A stretch of DNA of 64,000 bases from JALZMG01 sp963739975 (lineage in GTDB: Bacteria; Actinomycetota; Acidimicrobiia; Acidimicrobiales; Ilumatobacteraceae): contig CAVUCK010000005.1 in the NCBI GenBank assembly GCA_963739975.1, positions 248,001 to 312,000 on the forward strand, written 5' to 3'. Positions 7,266 through 16,081 of the stretch are shown here, piece by piece. A model generated the notes under the pieces. That model saw only the letters and a program-made list of their open reading frames with translations. It had not been told where the DNA came from and did not search any database. The stretch's first letter is position 1. Every line of letters begins with the position of its first letter. A program made the translations under genes and the position numbers.

Positions 7266-9254
7266 TCAGCTGGTGTGACCGTCCCGCACGATGGAGTTGC
7301 GCCGGCCGAGCACCTTGGCGGCCGAGCCGCTGCCGAGGAAGATCGCTCCCAGGGCGGCGACGAGGACGATGGCGCTGATGCCGGTGATCGCCAGCGGGCT
7401 GGCGCCGGTGGTCGTCGACTCGGGGGACCCCACCGACGGCTGGCCGGGCCGGGCCGGCGTGACCGGGCTGCCTGGCGTACCGGGGGATCCTGGGGCGAAT
7501 GGCGTCACCGGCGAGCCGGGGGTGCCAGGTGCCGCAGGGGTGCCGGGGGTGCCGGGGGTGCCGGGGGTGCCGGGGGTGCCGGGGGTGCCGGGGGTTCCGG
7601 GGGTGCCGGGCGTTCCCGGGGTGACCGGCGCGCACTGCGCCTCGGCGTTGCCGAGCAGGCCGATGCTGTTGCCGCAGACGACGACGGGCGTGTCGACGTC
7701 GATGATGCCGCCACCACCAGGGGTGTCACCGCCGGTCGACGGGTCGCACTCGGCGGAGGCGTTGCCGAGGACAGCGGCGGCGTTGCCGCACGCCGTGACC
7801 GGGGCATCGACGTCGACGATGCCGACAGCGCCGCCGGGCGTCTCGCCCGGTGTGCCGCCGGGCGTGCCGTCGGACGTGGCGCATTCGGCGGTCGCATCGG
7901 CCAGGGCGGCCGCGGCGTCGCCGCACACCAGGACGGGGGCATCGACGTCGACGACCGAGCCGCCGGGGGTCCCTGCCGAGGCGCCGGTCGTGCACGACGC
8001 CTGGGCGGCGTCGTCGAGGACGGCAACCGCGTTGCCGCACACGGTGACGGGGGCGTCGATCGTGGCCAGCTCGCCCTCGGTGCGACCAGGCCCGCCGACC
8101 GTGCAGGCGGCGGCGCTGTCACCGGCGATGGCGACGGCGTTGCCGCAGGCGGTGATCGGCGCGTTGACGCCGATCAGCGTGTCGGTCGCGGTGGCGTCGT
8201 CGGCGCCGGCGATCTGGCACGCCGCCGCGCTGTCCGCCAGCACGCCGATGCTGTTGCCGCAAACGTTGATCGGCGCCCGCACGGCGAGGATGCCGGTGGA
8301 CTCGGCGAGGTCGACCAGCTCGGACCCGGCGCCGCCGCCGGACGTGGGGGCGGCGGACGCGGTGCTGCACGCCGCACTGGAGCTGCCGCCGATGGCTGCA
8401 ACCGAGTTGCCGCAGACCCCGGCTGGGGCGTCGACGACGATGAGACCGGTGCCCGGCAGGCGGGCGGTCGGCGCGCCGCACGACGCATTGGACGTGCTGT
8501 CCAATGCGCTCACGGCGTTGCCGCACACCAGCAGGGGAGCGGTGACGGCGAGCACGTCGGCCGCCGCCGTGGGCGGCGGTGCTGCGGTGCACGTGGCGAG
8601 GGCCTGGGCCTCCAGGATGGCCACGGCGTTGCCGCACACCTGGACGGGTGCCGCCAGGTGGATCAGTGGCTCGACGACCGGCGCGACGGGAGCCGGAGCG
8701 ACGGGGGCCGGAGCGACGGCCGGCGCCGGAGCGCCACCAGCCTCGGCCGATCCGCCACCGACGGCGACGGCGTTGTCCTTGATCGAGATCGGCGCGTCGA
8801 CATCGATGACCGGGTCGTCGGCATCGAGATCGACATCGAGGTCGACGTCGTCGTCGAAGTCCGGCTGGCCGCCGAGATCGACGTCGGCGTCCACGTCGGC
8901 GGAGAGATCGTCGTCGAAGTCGACCTCGACGTCGGCGTCCACGCTGGGGGAGCGATCGTCGTCGAGGTCGATGTCCACGTCGGCGTCCACGTCGGCGTCA
9001 CCGGTGCCGATGTTGATGTCGATGCCGTCCCCGCCGCCAGTACTGCTGCCGCCGCCGCCGATCGACGGCAGGTCCGGCGGGTCCGGGAGGTCGACGGTGA
9101 CGGTGTTGCCGAGGACGGTCACCCCGGTGTCGATGTCGATCAGACCGTCGCCGCCGAGACCGGCGCTGGCGACGTTCGGCGCGACCAGGAGTGCGCCGGT
9201 GACGAGAGCACCGGCGGCGAGACACCGGATTCGTGAGTGTGCGGAGCGGGACAT
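7266..9254 (-). CDS. LAXTG-anchored surface protein with nine chaplin-like repeats
   Basis: A 662-residue secreted protein. In order it has: a signal peptide (residues 1-31, ending ASA); one cysteine-free repeat; an acidic Asp/Val-rich stretch (about 83-150, many DVD and DAD steps); nine repeats of the form P-x-x-V/A-C-G-N/D-x5-10-A-x-C; a collagen-like PGT run; the sortase motif LAITG at 621-625; a membrane helix; and a basic tail. Chaplins are small hydrophobic amyloid-forming surface proteins of Streptomyces, and their long forms carry LAXTG signals for class E sortase. Nine repeats is far more than the usual one or two. ATG 9254 follows a good AGAAGG. It lies just downstream of the membrane-bound sigma factor, which may control it. 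Confidence 0.82.
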   Translation of the reverse strand: MSRSAHSRIRCLAAGALVTGALLVAPNVASAGLGGDGLIDIDTGVTVLGNTVTVDLPDPPDLPSIGGGGSSTGGGDGIDINIGTGDADVDADVDIDLDDDRSPSVDADVEVDFDDDLSADVDADVDLGGQPDFDDDVDLDVDLDADDPVIDVDAPISIKDNAVAVGGGSAEAGGAPAPAVAPAPVAPAPVAPVVEPLIHLAAPVQVCGNAVAILEAQALATCTAAPPPTAAADVLAVTAPLLVCGNAVSALDSTSNASCGAPTARLPGTGLIVVDAPAGVCGNSVAAIGGSSSAACSTASAAPTSGGGAGSELVDLAESTGILAVRAPINVCGNSIGVLADSAAACQIAGADDATATDTLIGVNAPITACGNAVAIAGDSAAACTVGGPGRTEGELATIDAPVTVCGNAVAVLDDAAQASCTTGASAGTPGGSVVDVDAPVLVCGDAAAALADATAECATSDGTPGGTPGETPGGAVGIVDVDAPVTACGNAAAVLGNASAECDPSTGGDTPGGGGIIDVDTPVVVCGNSIGLLGNAEAQCAPVTPGTPGTPGTPGTPGTPGTPGTPGTPGTPAAPGTPGSPVTPFAPGSPGTPGSPVTPARPGQPSVGSPESTTTGASPLAITGISAIVLVAALGAIFLGSGSAAKVLGRRNSIVRDGHTS
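7538..7624 (-). repeat. tandem 9-bp repeat coding for (Pro-Gly-Thr)n
   Basis: About nine near-perfect copies of a 9-bp unit (ccgggggtg on the plus strand) inside the chaplin-like gene, encoding a PGTPGT collagen-like spacer between the repeats and the sortase signal. Such short in-frame tandem repeats expand and contract easily, so copy number may vary between strains or be misassembled. Confidence 0.85.
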
Positions 9255-9358
9255 CGGGCACCTTCTTCTTGGACGGGACGGGCACCCTGAACACAGTCCG
9301 CTGAGCGCGGATCATGACGCAGTTCTGAAAAGAATCCGGCGGCGTGGCCGTTGTGCGC

Positions 9359-10972
9359 TCAGCCGACGCCGAGCGGGCCGTCGCCGAGCGGCACCGCGTC
9401 GTTCAGCACGCCGCCGACGTCGTCGAGCAGGTCGGTGGCGCCCTCGAGCGCATCGGGCAGCTCGATGTCGGAGTCGATCTGGACGTCCACGAGGGGACCG
9501 GGTTCGGGCACCACGTCGGTGTCGACCTCAACGGACGCGCCGCCAGGACCGATCTCCACGGTGACGCCCAGCGCGTCCTCGCCCGGCAGCACCTCGTCCA
9601 GGGAGGGGAGCCCGCCGCCGGTCGGCATCGGTGGCAGCTCGGGGACCTCCACCTCGATCTGCACCTCGATGTCGGGCACCGGTACGGGCAGGCTCAGCGG
9701 GGCCTCAACGGCGACCTGCGGCTCGTCCGCCGGCAGCGGGACGATCGGCGGGGCGATCGGCTGGGGGGTGGCCGGCGCGACCGGCGGTGCGACGGCCGGT
9801 GCGACCGGCGCGCTCGACCGTGCGACCAGCGCGCTCGCTCCGGCACTCACCGCCCACGCCCAGGGCGCGAGGTCCGGCGCCAGCGCCGAGGTCGGACTGG
9901 CGGGTGCCAGGTCCCGCTGCGCGTCGTCCACGATCCTGAGGTCGAAGGTGGGAGCGGCCGATGCCGCAGCGCCGAGCGACGCCGGCGTCGCCGCTGATGG
10001 CGCGTCATGTTCGACCGGTGCGGTCACCATCGCGGCGGCGGCTGCCGGCATCGCTTGCTCGACCGCAGCGGGCAGGGCGACGGTCGCCGTCACCGCACCG
10101 GCGACGGCGAGGAACGCTGCACTCGGGCCGGACAGCCAGCCGGAGAGCTGGCCGCGCAGGAATCCACTGGCCAGCAGCCGTGACCAGCCGAGCGTCCCGA
10201 CCAGTGCCGGCGGCGCCAGCTCCCGCAGGCGCTGGTTCACGACGCGAAGCTGGTCGCGAGCGTGCGCACACTCGTGACAACCGGCGAGGTGCTCATCGAC
10301 GTGACGCAGCTGGCGGGCGCTGGCCGTTCCGCGCACCACTCGCGCCAGGGAGCGGCGCGCCGCCGTGCACTCGCGCCCCAGCGACCCCTCGGTGCCGCCG
10401 CCGTGGGCCTGCAGGTACCCCTCGGCCAGCGCCCGTCGTGCTCGCATGGCCATCGCTGCGACCGCCGGCCCCGTGCTGGCCGTGCGCATGGCGACCTCGC
10501 CGTGGCTGAGCCCCTCGACCTCGGTCAACCACAGCACGGTTCGCAGGTTGTCCGGCAGGGAGCCGAACGCTTCCTCGAGGACCGCGCACTCCGTCGCATC
10601 GGCGTGATCCACCGCCGCGACGACGTTCTCGACGTCGGCCGGCTCGGTCACCGTCTCCCGCTGCTTGCCGTGGCGACGCCAGGACCGGTAGCACTCGCGC
10701 CGGACGCTGCTGAGGACGTACGGCCCGAACGCGTCCTTCGGCCCGCGGCCGCGCCGGATGGCGGCGAACGACGCGGCGAACACCTCCGACACGACATCGT
10801 CGACCTCGCACGAGCGGTGCAGGATCGAGCGGGCGAGCCGTCGCGCCGGACCGACGTACCGCTCGTAGAGCAGGACGTAGGCGCCGTGGTCGCCATTGCG
10901 CATGCGCGCCAGGACGTCGGCGTCGGAGGGTGCGGTCGGCGCGGCGACGGCGATCGCCGCCGAGCTGACCAT
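9359..10972 (-). CDS. ECF sigma factor fused to zinc-finger anti-sigma, membrane helix and acidic outer domain
   Basis: A 537-residue fusion. Residues 15-80 form sigma region 2 and 125-185 sigma region 4 (LPDNLRTVLWLTEVEGLSHGEV). Residues 200-240 resemble a zinc anti-sigma domain: C202, then H228-x3-C232-x2-C235. Residues 284-304 form one membrane helix. The remaining 230 residues are Ala/Pro-rich, then acidic (VEVDTDVVPEP, VDVQIDSDIELPD). The usual separate sigma and anti-sigma partners are thus one polypeptide held at the membrane. I start it at ATG 10972, behind GTGAGGCGG; a longer upstream frame adds 32 unconserved residues. It precedes the chaplin-like gene by 104 bp on the same strand, suggesting autoregulation and control of that gene. 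Confidence 0.82.
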   Translation of the reverse strand: MVSSAAIAVAAPTAPSDADVLARMRNGDHGAYVLLYERYVGPARRLARSILHRSCEVDDVVSEVFAASFAAIRRGRGPKDAFGPYVLSSVRRECYRSWRRHGKQRETVTEPADVENVVAAVDHADATECAVLEEAFGSLPDNLRTVLWLTEVEGLSHGEVAMRTASTGPAVAAMAMRARRALAEGYLQAHGGGTEGSLGRECTAARRSLARVVRGTASARQLRHVDEHLAGCHECAHARDQLRVVNQRLRELAPPALVGTLGWSRLLASGFLRGQLSGWLSGPSAAFLAVAGAVTATVALPAAVEQAMPAAAAAMVTAPVEHDAPSAATPASLGAAASAAPTFDLRIVDDAQRDLAPASPTSALAPDLAPWAWAVSAGASALVARSSAPVAPAVAPPVAPATPQPIAPPIVPLPADEPQVAVEAPLSLPVPVPDIEVQIEVEVPELPPMPTGGGLPSLDEVLPGEDALGVTVEIGPGGASVEVDTDVVPEPGPLVDVQIDSDIELPDALEGATDLLDDVGGVLNDAVPLGDGPLGVG

Positions 10973-11290
10973 CCGCCTCACTTTTCTCGTCGGGGCACGC
11001 CGGGTGCCCCGCCCCACCAGAACACACCGCCAGTCGACCCGGCCGTCGTCCCAACGCCGTCCCGCCACGTGTTACCCGGGGTTACCCGCTCCGTCTGTCG
11101 TGAGCCCCCCGATCTGGGCGCGGAGCGTCTCATTTCGTCGTCTGGGCGCGGAGCTTCCCGATGTCGGGAACCTCGGCGCCCAGATGCAGGATTGCGCGCG
11201 GTGTCGGCGACCGACGGGGGGTGGCCGACCGACGGGGGCAACACCGGGTCACGGGAGCGAACGGTCGTTCCCGGTAACCTGCTCGTCACC
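10973..11290. other. 318-bp divergent promoter region, sigma factor / helicase
   Basis: No gene is seen. The segment carries two direct copies of TCTGGGCGCGGAGC (about 11114 and 11140), an inverted partner GGCGCCCAGA near 11175, and a second direct repeat GACCGACGGGGG (about 11208 and 11227). These could be operators or alternative RNA structures for the minus-strand sigma gene or the helicase. A plausible -10 box for the helicase is TAACCT about 10 nt before its ATG. Confidence 0.4.
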
Positions 11291-12583
11291 ATGACCGAAG
11301 CTTCCCCCCGGCGGGGTGCGCCCCGCCGCCGGCGGCGGCCGCGCCGCCCCGCCTCCGAAGCGACGAGTCACCGCACCACTGCGCTGACCACTGTCGCCGT
11401 CCTGCCCGCTGTCGAACCGCCGACCGGATTCGCCGACCTGGGTGTCCCCGGTCACGTGGACGAGGCCTTGGCCGCCGGCGGGTTCGCCCAACCGTTCAGG
11501 ATCCAGACCGCCGCCATCCCCGTGGCCATGAACGGCCACGACGTCTGCGGGCGCGCCCAAACCGGGTCCGGCAAGACGCTCGCCTTCGGCGTGCCGATGC
11601 TGGCTCGGATCCAGGACAAGGCCACGTCGGCCGCGCCTCGCGGCCTGGTGCTCGTCCCGACCCGTGAGCTGGCGGTGCAGGTCGCCGAGGTGCTGGAACC
11701 CCTCGCCGCCCACGTCGGCCAGCGGATCCTCGCCGTCTACGGTGGCGCCAGCCGCCACGACCAGATCGACGTGCTGCGCGAGGGCGTGGAGATCGTCGTG
11801 GCCACCCCGCTGCGGCTGATCGATCTGCTCAAGTCCCAGGAGCTGACGCTCGCCGACGTCGACGTCGTCGTGCTCGACGAGGCCGACCGGATGGCCGACG
11901 ACGGCTTCACCCCGCAGGTCGAGTGGATCCTGCGCCACTGCACCGGGCGGACGCAGACGATGTTGTTCTCGGCCACGCTGGACGGTGACGTGGGCCACCT
12001 GGTGCGGCGCTACCTCAATGATCCGGTCGAGGTCGCCGTCGACGCCGCCACGGACACCGTTGGCACGATGCACCACCTGTTCCTCGCCGTCCACCACATG
12101 GACAAGGACCGGGTGATCGGCACGATCAGCCAGGGCATCCCCAAGCTCGCCGTGTTCTGCGCCACCAAGCGGCTGTGCGACCGCGTCGCCCGAGCGCTCC
12201 AGGACCTCGGCGTCGACGCCGCAGCGATCCACGGCGACCTCCCGCAACCGGCCCGCGAGCGGGCACTTCGACGGTTCGCCGAGGGCAAGCTGGCGGTGCT
12301 GGTGGCGACCGACGTCGCCGCCCGCGGCCTGGACATCGACGAGGTCGGAGGCGTCGTCCACTACGACCCGCCGAAGGACGCCAAGGAGTACCTCCACCGC
12401 TCCGGACGCACGGCGCGCGCCGGGCGCGACGGATGGGCCGTCACGCTGGTCGAGTACAACCAGCACACCCAGATGCGCATCCTCCAGCGGACACTGCGGC
12501 TGCCCCTCGAGCCACCCATCGAGGTCTTCAGCAACGACGCCCGGTTGCGCGATCTGGACGTGTTCCGCCGCGATCAGGCCTGA
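11291..12583 (+). CDS. DEAD-box RNA helicase
   Basis: ATP-dependent RNA unwinding. The 430-residue protein has a short basic N-terminal tail rich in Arg (residues 6-22), a Q-motif region (GFADLGVPGHVDEAL ... PFRIQTAAIP), motif I AQTGSGKT, motif Ia PTRELAVQ, motif II VLDEADRM, motif III FSATL, and C-terminal motifs VATDVAARGLDI and HRSGRTARAGR. All catalytic motifs are intact. There is no long C-terminal RNA-binding domain, so it resembles compact RhlE/CshA-type helicases. I use ATG 11291; the frame remains open a long way upstream antisense to the sigma gene, which is a shadow. Confidence 0.93.
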   Translation: MTEASPRRGAPRRRRRPRRPASEATSHRTTALTTVAVLPAVEPPTGFADLGVPGHVDEALAAGGFAQPFRIQTAAIPVAMNGHDVCGRAQTGSGKTLAFGVPMLARIQDKATSAAPRGLVLVPTRELAVQVAEVLEPLAAHVGQRILAVYGGASRHDQIDVLREGVEIVVATPLRLIDLLKSQELTLADVDVVVLDEADRMADDGFTPQVEWILRHCTGRTQTMLFSATLDGDVGHLVRRYLNDPVEVAVDAATDTVGTMHHLFLAVHHMDKDRVIGTISQGIPKLAVFCATKRLCDRVARALQDLGVDAAAIHGDLPQPARERALRRFAEGKLAVLVATDVAARGLDIDEVGGVVHYDPPKDAKEYLHRSGRTARAGRDGWAVTLVEYNQHTQMRILQRTLRLPLEPPIEVFSNDARLRDLDVFRRDQA

Positions 12584-12620
12584 CGGCCGGGTGGCACCTG
12601 GTCACGGCTACATTCGCTCG

Positions 12621-13289
12621 ATGCGCGGGGTCGAGCGGGCGGCGGCGGTTCTCGCGTCGCTGACCATCGCGGCCGGCGCGCTGTTCGGGTGCGGCGGTAG
12701 CGAGGAATCCGACGACACGATGGCGCCGATCGAAGGCGCCCCTGGCGACACCGGGGGGACCGCTCCGACGGTGCCCGAGGTGGTCACGACCCCACCGGCG
12801 TCGGCCGGCGTGGGCGGCGCGGTCGGGTTCGTCAGCGTCAACGTGCAGGTGGCGAGCGAGGGGATCGACGAGACGATCGCCCTCGATCGGGCTGCCGTCC
12901 CCGCCGCCGACCTCGACCCGCTGAACCTCAACGCATCGTGCAGCGCACTGGACGGCGGCGACCCCATCGCCGTCTCGGTCATCGACCTCCGCCGCCTCGG
13001 TGCCGGCAGCCGACTCGTCTCCGTCGAGCTGCACACCGAGGAACCGGCGATCGCGCCGGGTGAGCACGCCGCCATCCTGGAGATCGCCGACGTCGAGCAG
13101 CAGACCACGGCGTTCGACGTCATGTTGCAACTCGACGAGGGCGGCAGGTCCGGCGCCTTCGAGGGCAACGACGGCGCCGGCAACGTGGCCAGCGGATCGT
13201 TCGTGTGCGCCGATCAGCCGGTGGACACGACGCCCACCACCGTCCCCATCGACCCAGGCGAAGAGGTTCCCGAACCGACGAGTGAGTGA
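12621..13289 (+). CDS. secreted lipoprotein of unknown function
   Basis: A 222-residue protein starting MRGVERAAAVLASLTIAAGALFGC, a lipoprotein signal with lipobox LFGC. After a Thr/Pro-rich linker comes a domain of about 130 residues with two cysteines (NLNASCSALD and SFVCADQP) that may form a disulfide. I do not recognise the domain. The start is supported by a TACATT -10 box exactly 6 nt before the ATG, which predicts a leaderless transcript. It lies 37 bp after the helicase gene and has its own promoter. Confidence 0.75.
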   Translation: MRGVERAAAVLASLTIAAGALFGCGGSEESDDTMAPIEGAPGDTGGTAPTVPEVVTTPPASAGVGGAVGFVSVNVQVASEGIDETIALDRAAVPAADLDPLNLNASCSALDGGDPIAVSVIDLRRLGAGSRLVSVELHTEEPAIAPGEHAAILEIADVEQQTTAFDVMLQLDEGGRSGAFEGNDGAGNVASGSFVCADQPVDTTPTTVPIDPGEEVPEPTSE

Positions 13290-13373
13290 GGACGTGCGCG
13301 CTTTGGCCCCCGACCGCAGCGGGCGTGCATGGTCAGGCCGGCGTTGTCCGGCACTGCGAGCGGAGCGGGCGTT

Positions 13374-13961
13374 TCAACAGTTCAACCAGGCCGGGCGGGC
13401 GGCCTCGAACCGGTCGATCGCCGGGCCGTGACCGAGCGTGATGCCGATGTCGTCGAGTCCGTTGAGGAAGCGGTGGCGGGTCGCCTCGTCGAGCGGGAAC
13501 GGTTCGACCATCCCGATCGCCGGCACCTCGACGACCCCCCGAGCGACATCGACGACGATCTCGGTGTGCGGTTCGTCGTCGATCGCCGTCCAGATCTGCT
13601 GCACGACCGTCTCGGGGACGACGACCGGAACGAGCCCGTTCTTGGTGCAGTTGTTGCGGAAGATGTCGGAGAAGCTCGGCGCGATCACGGCGTCGAACCC
13701 GTGTTGCTGCAGCGCCCAGACGGCGTGCTCGCGCGACGACCCGACGCCGAAGGCCGGGCCGGCGACGAGGATCGATGCGCCGGCGTACCGTTCGTCGTTG
13801 AGCACGAAGTCCCGATCGTCCCGCCACGTGGAGAACAGGCCCTTCTCGAACCCGGTTCGCTCGACCCGCTTCAGCCATTCGGCCGGGATGATCTGGTCGG
13901 TGTCGACGTCCGAGCGCTTGAGCGGCAGCCCGTGTCCGGAGATGATGTTGACCGGTTCCAT
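13374..13961 (-). CDS. leuD: 3-isopropylmalate dehydratase small subunit
   Basis: Small subunit of isopropylmalate isomerase, 195 residues. It carries the swivelling-domain motifs SDVDTDQIIPAEWLKR near the start and GPAFGVGSSREHAVWAL in the middle. It partners LeuC to convert 2- to 3-isopropylmalate. ATG 13961 shares one base with the leuC stop (TGATG), so the subunits are translationally coupled. I ignore the in-frame extension upstream because it reads through leuC. Confidence 0.95.
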   Translation of the reverse strand: MEPVNIISGHGLPLKRSDVDTDQIIPAEWLKRVERTGFEKGLFSTWRDDRDFVLNDERYAGASILVAGPAFGVGSSREHAVWALQQHGFDAVIAPSFSDIFRNNCTKNGLVPVVVPETVVQQIWTAIDDEPHTEIVVDVARGVVEVPAIGMVEPFPLDEATRHRFLNGLDDIGITLGHGPAIDRFEAARPAWLNC

Positions 13962-15356
13962 CACAGATCTTCTGGGGTGGCGAAGTGGCCGGCGACGGCC
14001 GTGGCTGCGGCGACGGCGGGCGAGACGAGGTGGGTCCGGCCGCCCCGGCCCTGGCGCCCCTCGAAGTTGCGGTTGCTCGTGCTCGCCGCCCGCTCGCCGG
14101 GCGCCAGCTTGTCCGGGTTCATGGCGAGGCACATCGAGCATCCCGGCTCCCGCCAATCGGCGCCGGCGGCGGCGAAGATCCGGTCAAGCCCCTCGGCCTC
14201 CGCCTGCGCCTTGACGGCGTGGCTGCCGGGCACGACCATCACCCGCGGGGCGGTGACGCGCCGCCCGTCGAGCACTTCGGCGGCTTGGCGCAGGTCCTCG
14301 ATGCGGCTGTTCGTGCAGGATCCGATGAACACGGTGTCGACGGCGACGTCGCGTAGCGCCGTGCCCGGTTCGAGGTCCATGTACTGCAGGGCCCTGGCGA
14401 CGCTGTCGCGCGTCGATGGATCAGCGAAGTCGTCGGGGGAGGGGACCTGCCCGTCGATGGCGGTCACCTGGCCAGGGTTCGTGCCCCACGTGACCTGCGG
14501 ACGCAGCGTCGTGGCGTCGATGCGCACGTCGCGGTGCCAGTCGGCATCGGGATCGCTGCGCAGCTGGCGCCAGTCGTCGAGCGCCTGCTCCCAGGCCGCC
14601 CCCTGCGGAGCGTGGGCCCGTCCCTCGAGGTAGGCGAACGTCGTGTCGTCGGGCGCAACCAGCCCGGCCCGGGCCCCGGCCTCGATCGACATGTTGCACA
14701 CCGTCATCCGCCCCTCCATCGAGAGGCCTCGGATCGTCGAGCCGCCGTACTCGATGACGTGCCCGATGCCGCCGCCGGTGCCGATCTCGCCGATCACCGA
14801 CAGGATCACGTCCTTGGCGGTCACGCCGTGGCGGAGCTCGCCGTCGACCTCGATGGACATCCACTTCGGGCGCGCCTGCGGCAGGGTCTGGGTCGCCAGG
14901 ACGTGCTCGACCTCGCTGGTGCCGATGCCGAACGCCAGCGCGCCGAACGCACCGTGGGTGGCCGTGTGGCTGTCGCCGCAGACGATCGTCATGCCCGGCA
15001 GCGTCCGCCCCTGCTCGGGCCCGATCACGTGGACGATGCCCTGCCCCGGGTCGCCCATCGGGAACAGGGTGACCCCGAACTCCCGGGCGTTCTCGCGCAG
15101 CACCTCGACCTGGCGGGCCGAGACCGGGTCGGCGATCGGCTGGTCGATGTCCGCCGTCGGCACGTTGTGGTCCTCGGTGGCGACGGTCAGCTCGGGTCGG
15201 CGGACCCGCCGCCCGGACAGCCGCAGCCCGTCGAAGGCCTGTGGGCTGGTCACCTCGTGGACGAGGTGGAGGTCGATGTACAGCAGGTCGGGTTCATTCG
15301 GGCGCGCGGTGCACGACGTGGCGCTCCCAGACCTTCTCCGGCAACGTCTGCCCCAT
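13961..15356 (-). CDS. leuC: 3-isopropylmalate dehydratase large subunit (apparent +1 frameshift near 15,300)
   Basis: Large iron-sulfur subunit of isopropylmalate isomerase. The cluster ligands are visible as GSCTNSR and GCSMCL, plus the early CGDSHTATHGAFGALAFGIG. The true start, ATG 15356 (MGQTLPEKVWERHVVHRA), is in a different frame from the rest. Reading needs one base removed near 15,298-15,306 (CGCGCGCCCGAATGA) to continue as PNEPDLLYIDLHLVHE. As written the first frame hits TGA after about 20 codons, and the downstream frame could only start at GTG 15253, losing the conserved N-terminus. It is either a sequencing/assembly error or a recent inactivation. Confidence 0.9.
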
Positions 15357-15360
15357 GTTC

Positions 15361-15377
15361 ATCTCACATTCTGAGAT
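15361..15377. promoter_or_regulatory. palindromic operator between leuC and the IclR gene
   Basis: ATCTCA-N5-TGAGAT, a perfect 6-bp-arm palindrome in the 35-bp gap between the divergent starts at 15356 and 15392. IclR-family regulators of the LtbR/NdgR type bind leuCD promoters at this position in other Actinobacteria. The site touches the 5' end of both transcripts, so autoregulation is likely. Confidence 0.6.
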
Positions 15378-15391
15378 AGCGTTCTTGCTCA

Positions 15392-16081
15392 GTGGACAGC
15401 GTATCGAACGTCGGCGTGGTGGACAAGGTCGTGGCGCTGCTCGACGCCCTGCGCGACGGCGCGGCGTCCCTGGGAGAGCTGCAGATGCGTTCCGGCGTGC
15501 CCCGGGCGACTGCCCACCGGCTGGCCGTCGCGCTCGAGGACCACGGGCTCGTGCAGCGTGGCGCCGACGGGCGGTTCGTGCTCGGGCCGGCGCTGGTGAC
15601 GCTGGGCCGCGCCGCGGCCGAGGCCTTCCCGCTGGCCGAGCTGGCCCGACCGGTGCTGCGGCAGCTGTGCGACGACACGGGCGAGAGCACGCAGCTCTTC
15701 GTGCGCGAGGGCGACGGCCGCCGTTGCCTCGTGTCGCTGCAGTCCGCGCACGGGCTGCGCTGGATCGTCGCAGAGGGCGCGCTGCTCCCGCTCGATCGTG
15801 GGTCGGCCGGCGGCGTGCTGCTCGGCAAGCCTGGCGCTTACGTCGAGAGCGTCGAGGAGCGCGAACCCGGCGTGGCGTCGGTCAGCGCCCCGGTGCGCGA
15901 TGGCGCCGGCGCCGTCGTCGCCGCCGTCAGCGTCAGCGGCCCCGTCGAGCGACTCAGCCGGCAGCCCGGTGCCCGCTACGGCCCGCTGGTCGCCGCCGCG
16001 GCGGCGAAGATCCCGGTCCTGGCCGCCGCAACCGACTCACAGCGGCCGGTTGCAGCGGCCAGAACGCCTATTCGACCGTGA
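15392..16081 (+). CDS. IclR-family regulator, likely LtbR/NdgR-type control of leuCD
   Basis: A 229-residue regulator with an N-terminal winged helix-turn-helix (SLGELQMRSGVPRATAHRLAVALEDHGLV, residues about 27-55) and an effector-binding GAF-like domain (about 75-215). It is divergent from leuCD across a 35-bp gap holding a palindrome, the same arrangement as LtbR in Corynebacterium and NdgR in Streptomyces. Those repress leucine and related amino-acid genes. The start is GTG 15392 by position; a second GTG pair at 15416 is possible. Its 3' end overlaps the convergent cupredoxin remnant by 14 bp. Confidence 0.85.
   Translation: MDSVSNVGVVDKVVALLDALRDGAASLGELQMRSGVPRATAHRLAVALEDHGLVQRGADGRFVLGPALVTLGRAAAEAFPLAELARPVLRQLCDDTGESTQLFVREGDGRRCLVSLQSAHGLRWIVAEGALLPLDRGSAGGVLLGKPGAYVESVEEREPGVASVSAPVRDGAGAVVAAVSVSGPVERLSRQPGARYGPLVAAAAAKIPVLAAATDSQRPVAAARTPIRP

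Noticed and set aside
7538..7624. A collagen-type structural protein
   Set aside because: The PGT repeats are only a spacer of about 35 residues in a larger protein and do not have Gly at every third position with enough length for a stable triple helix.
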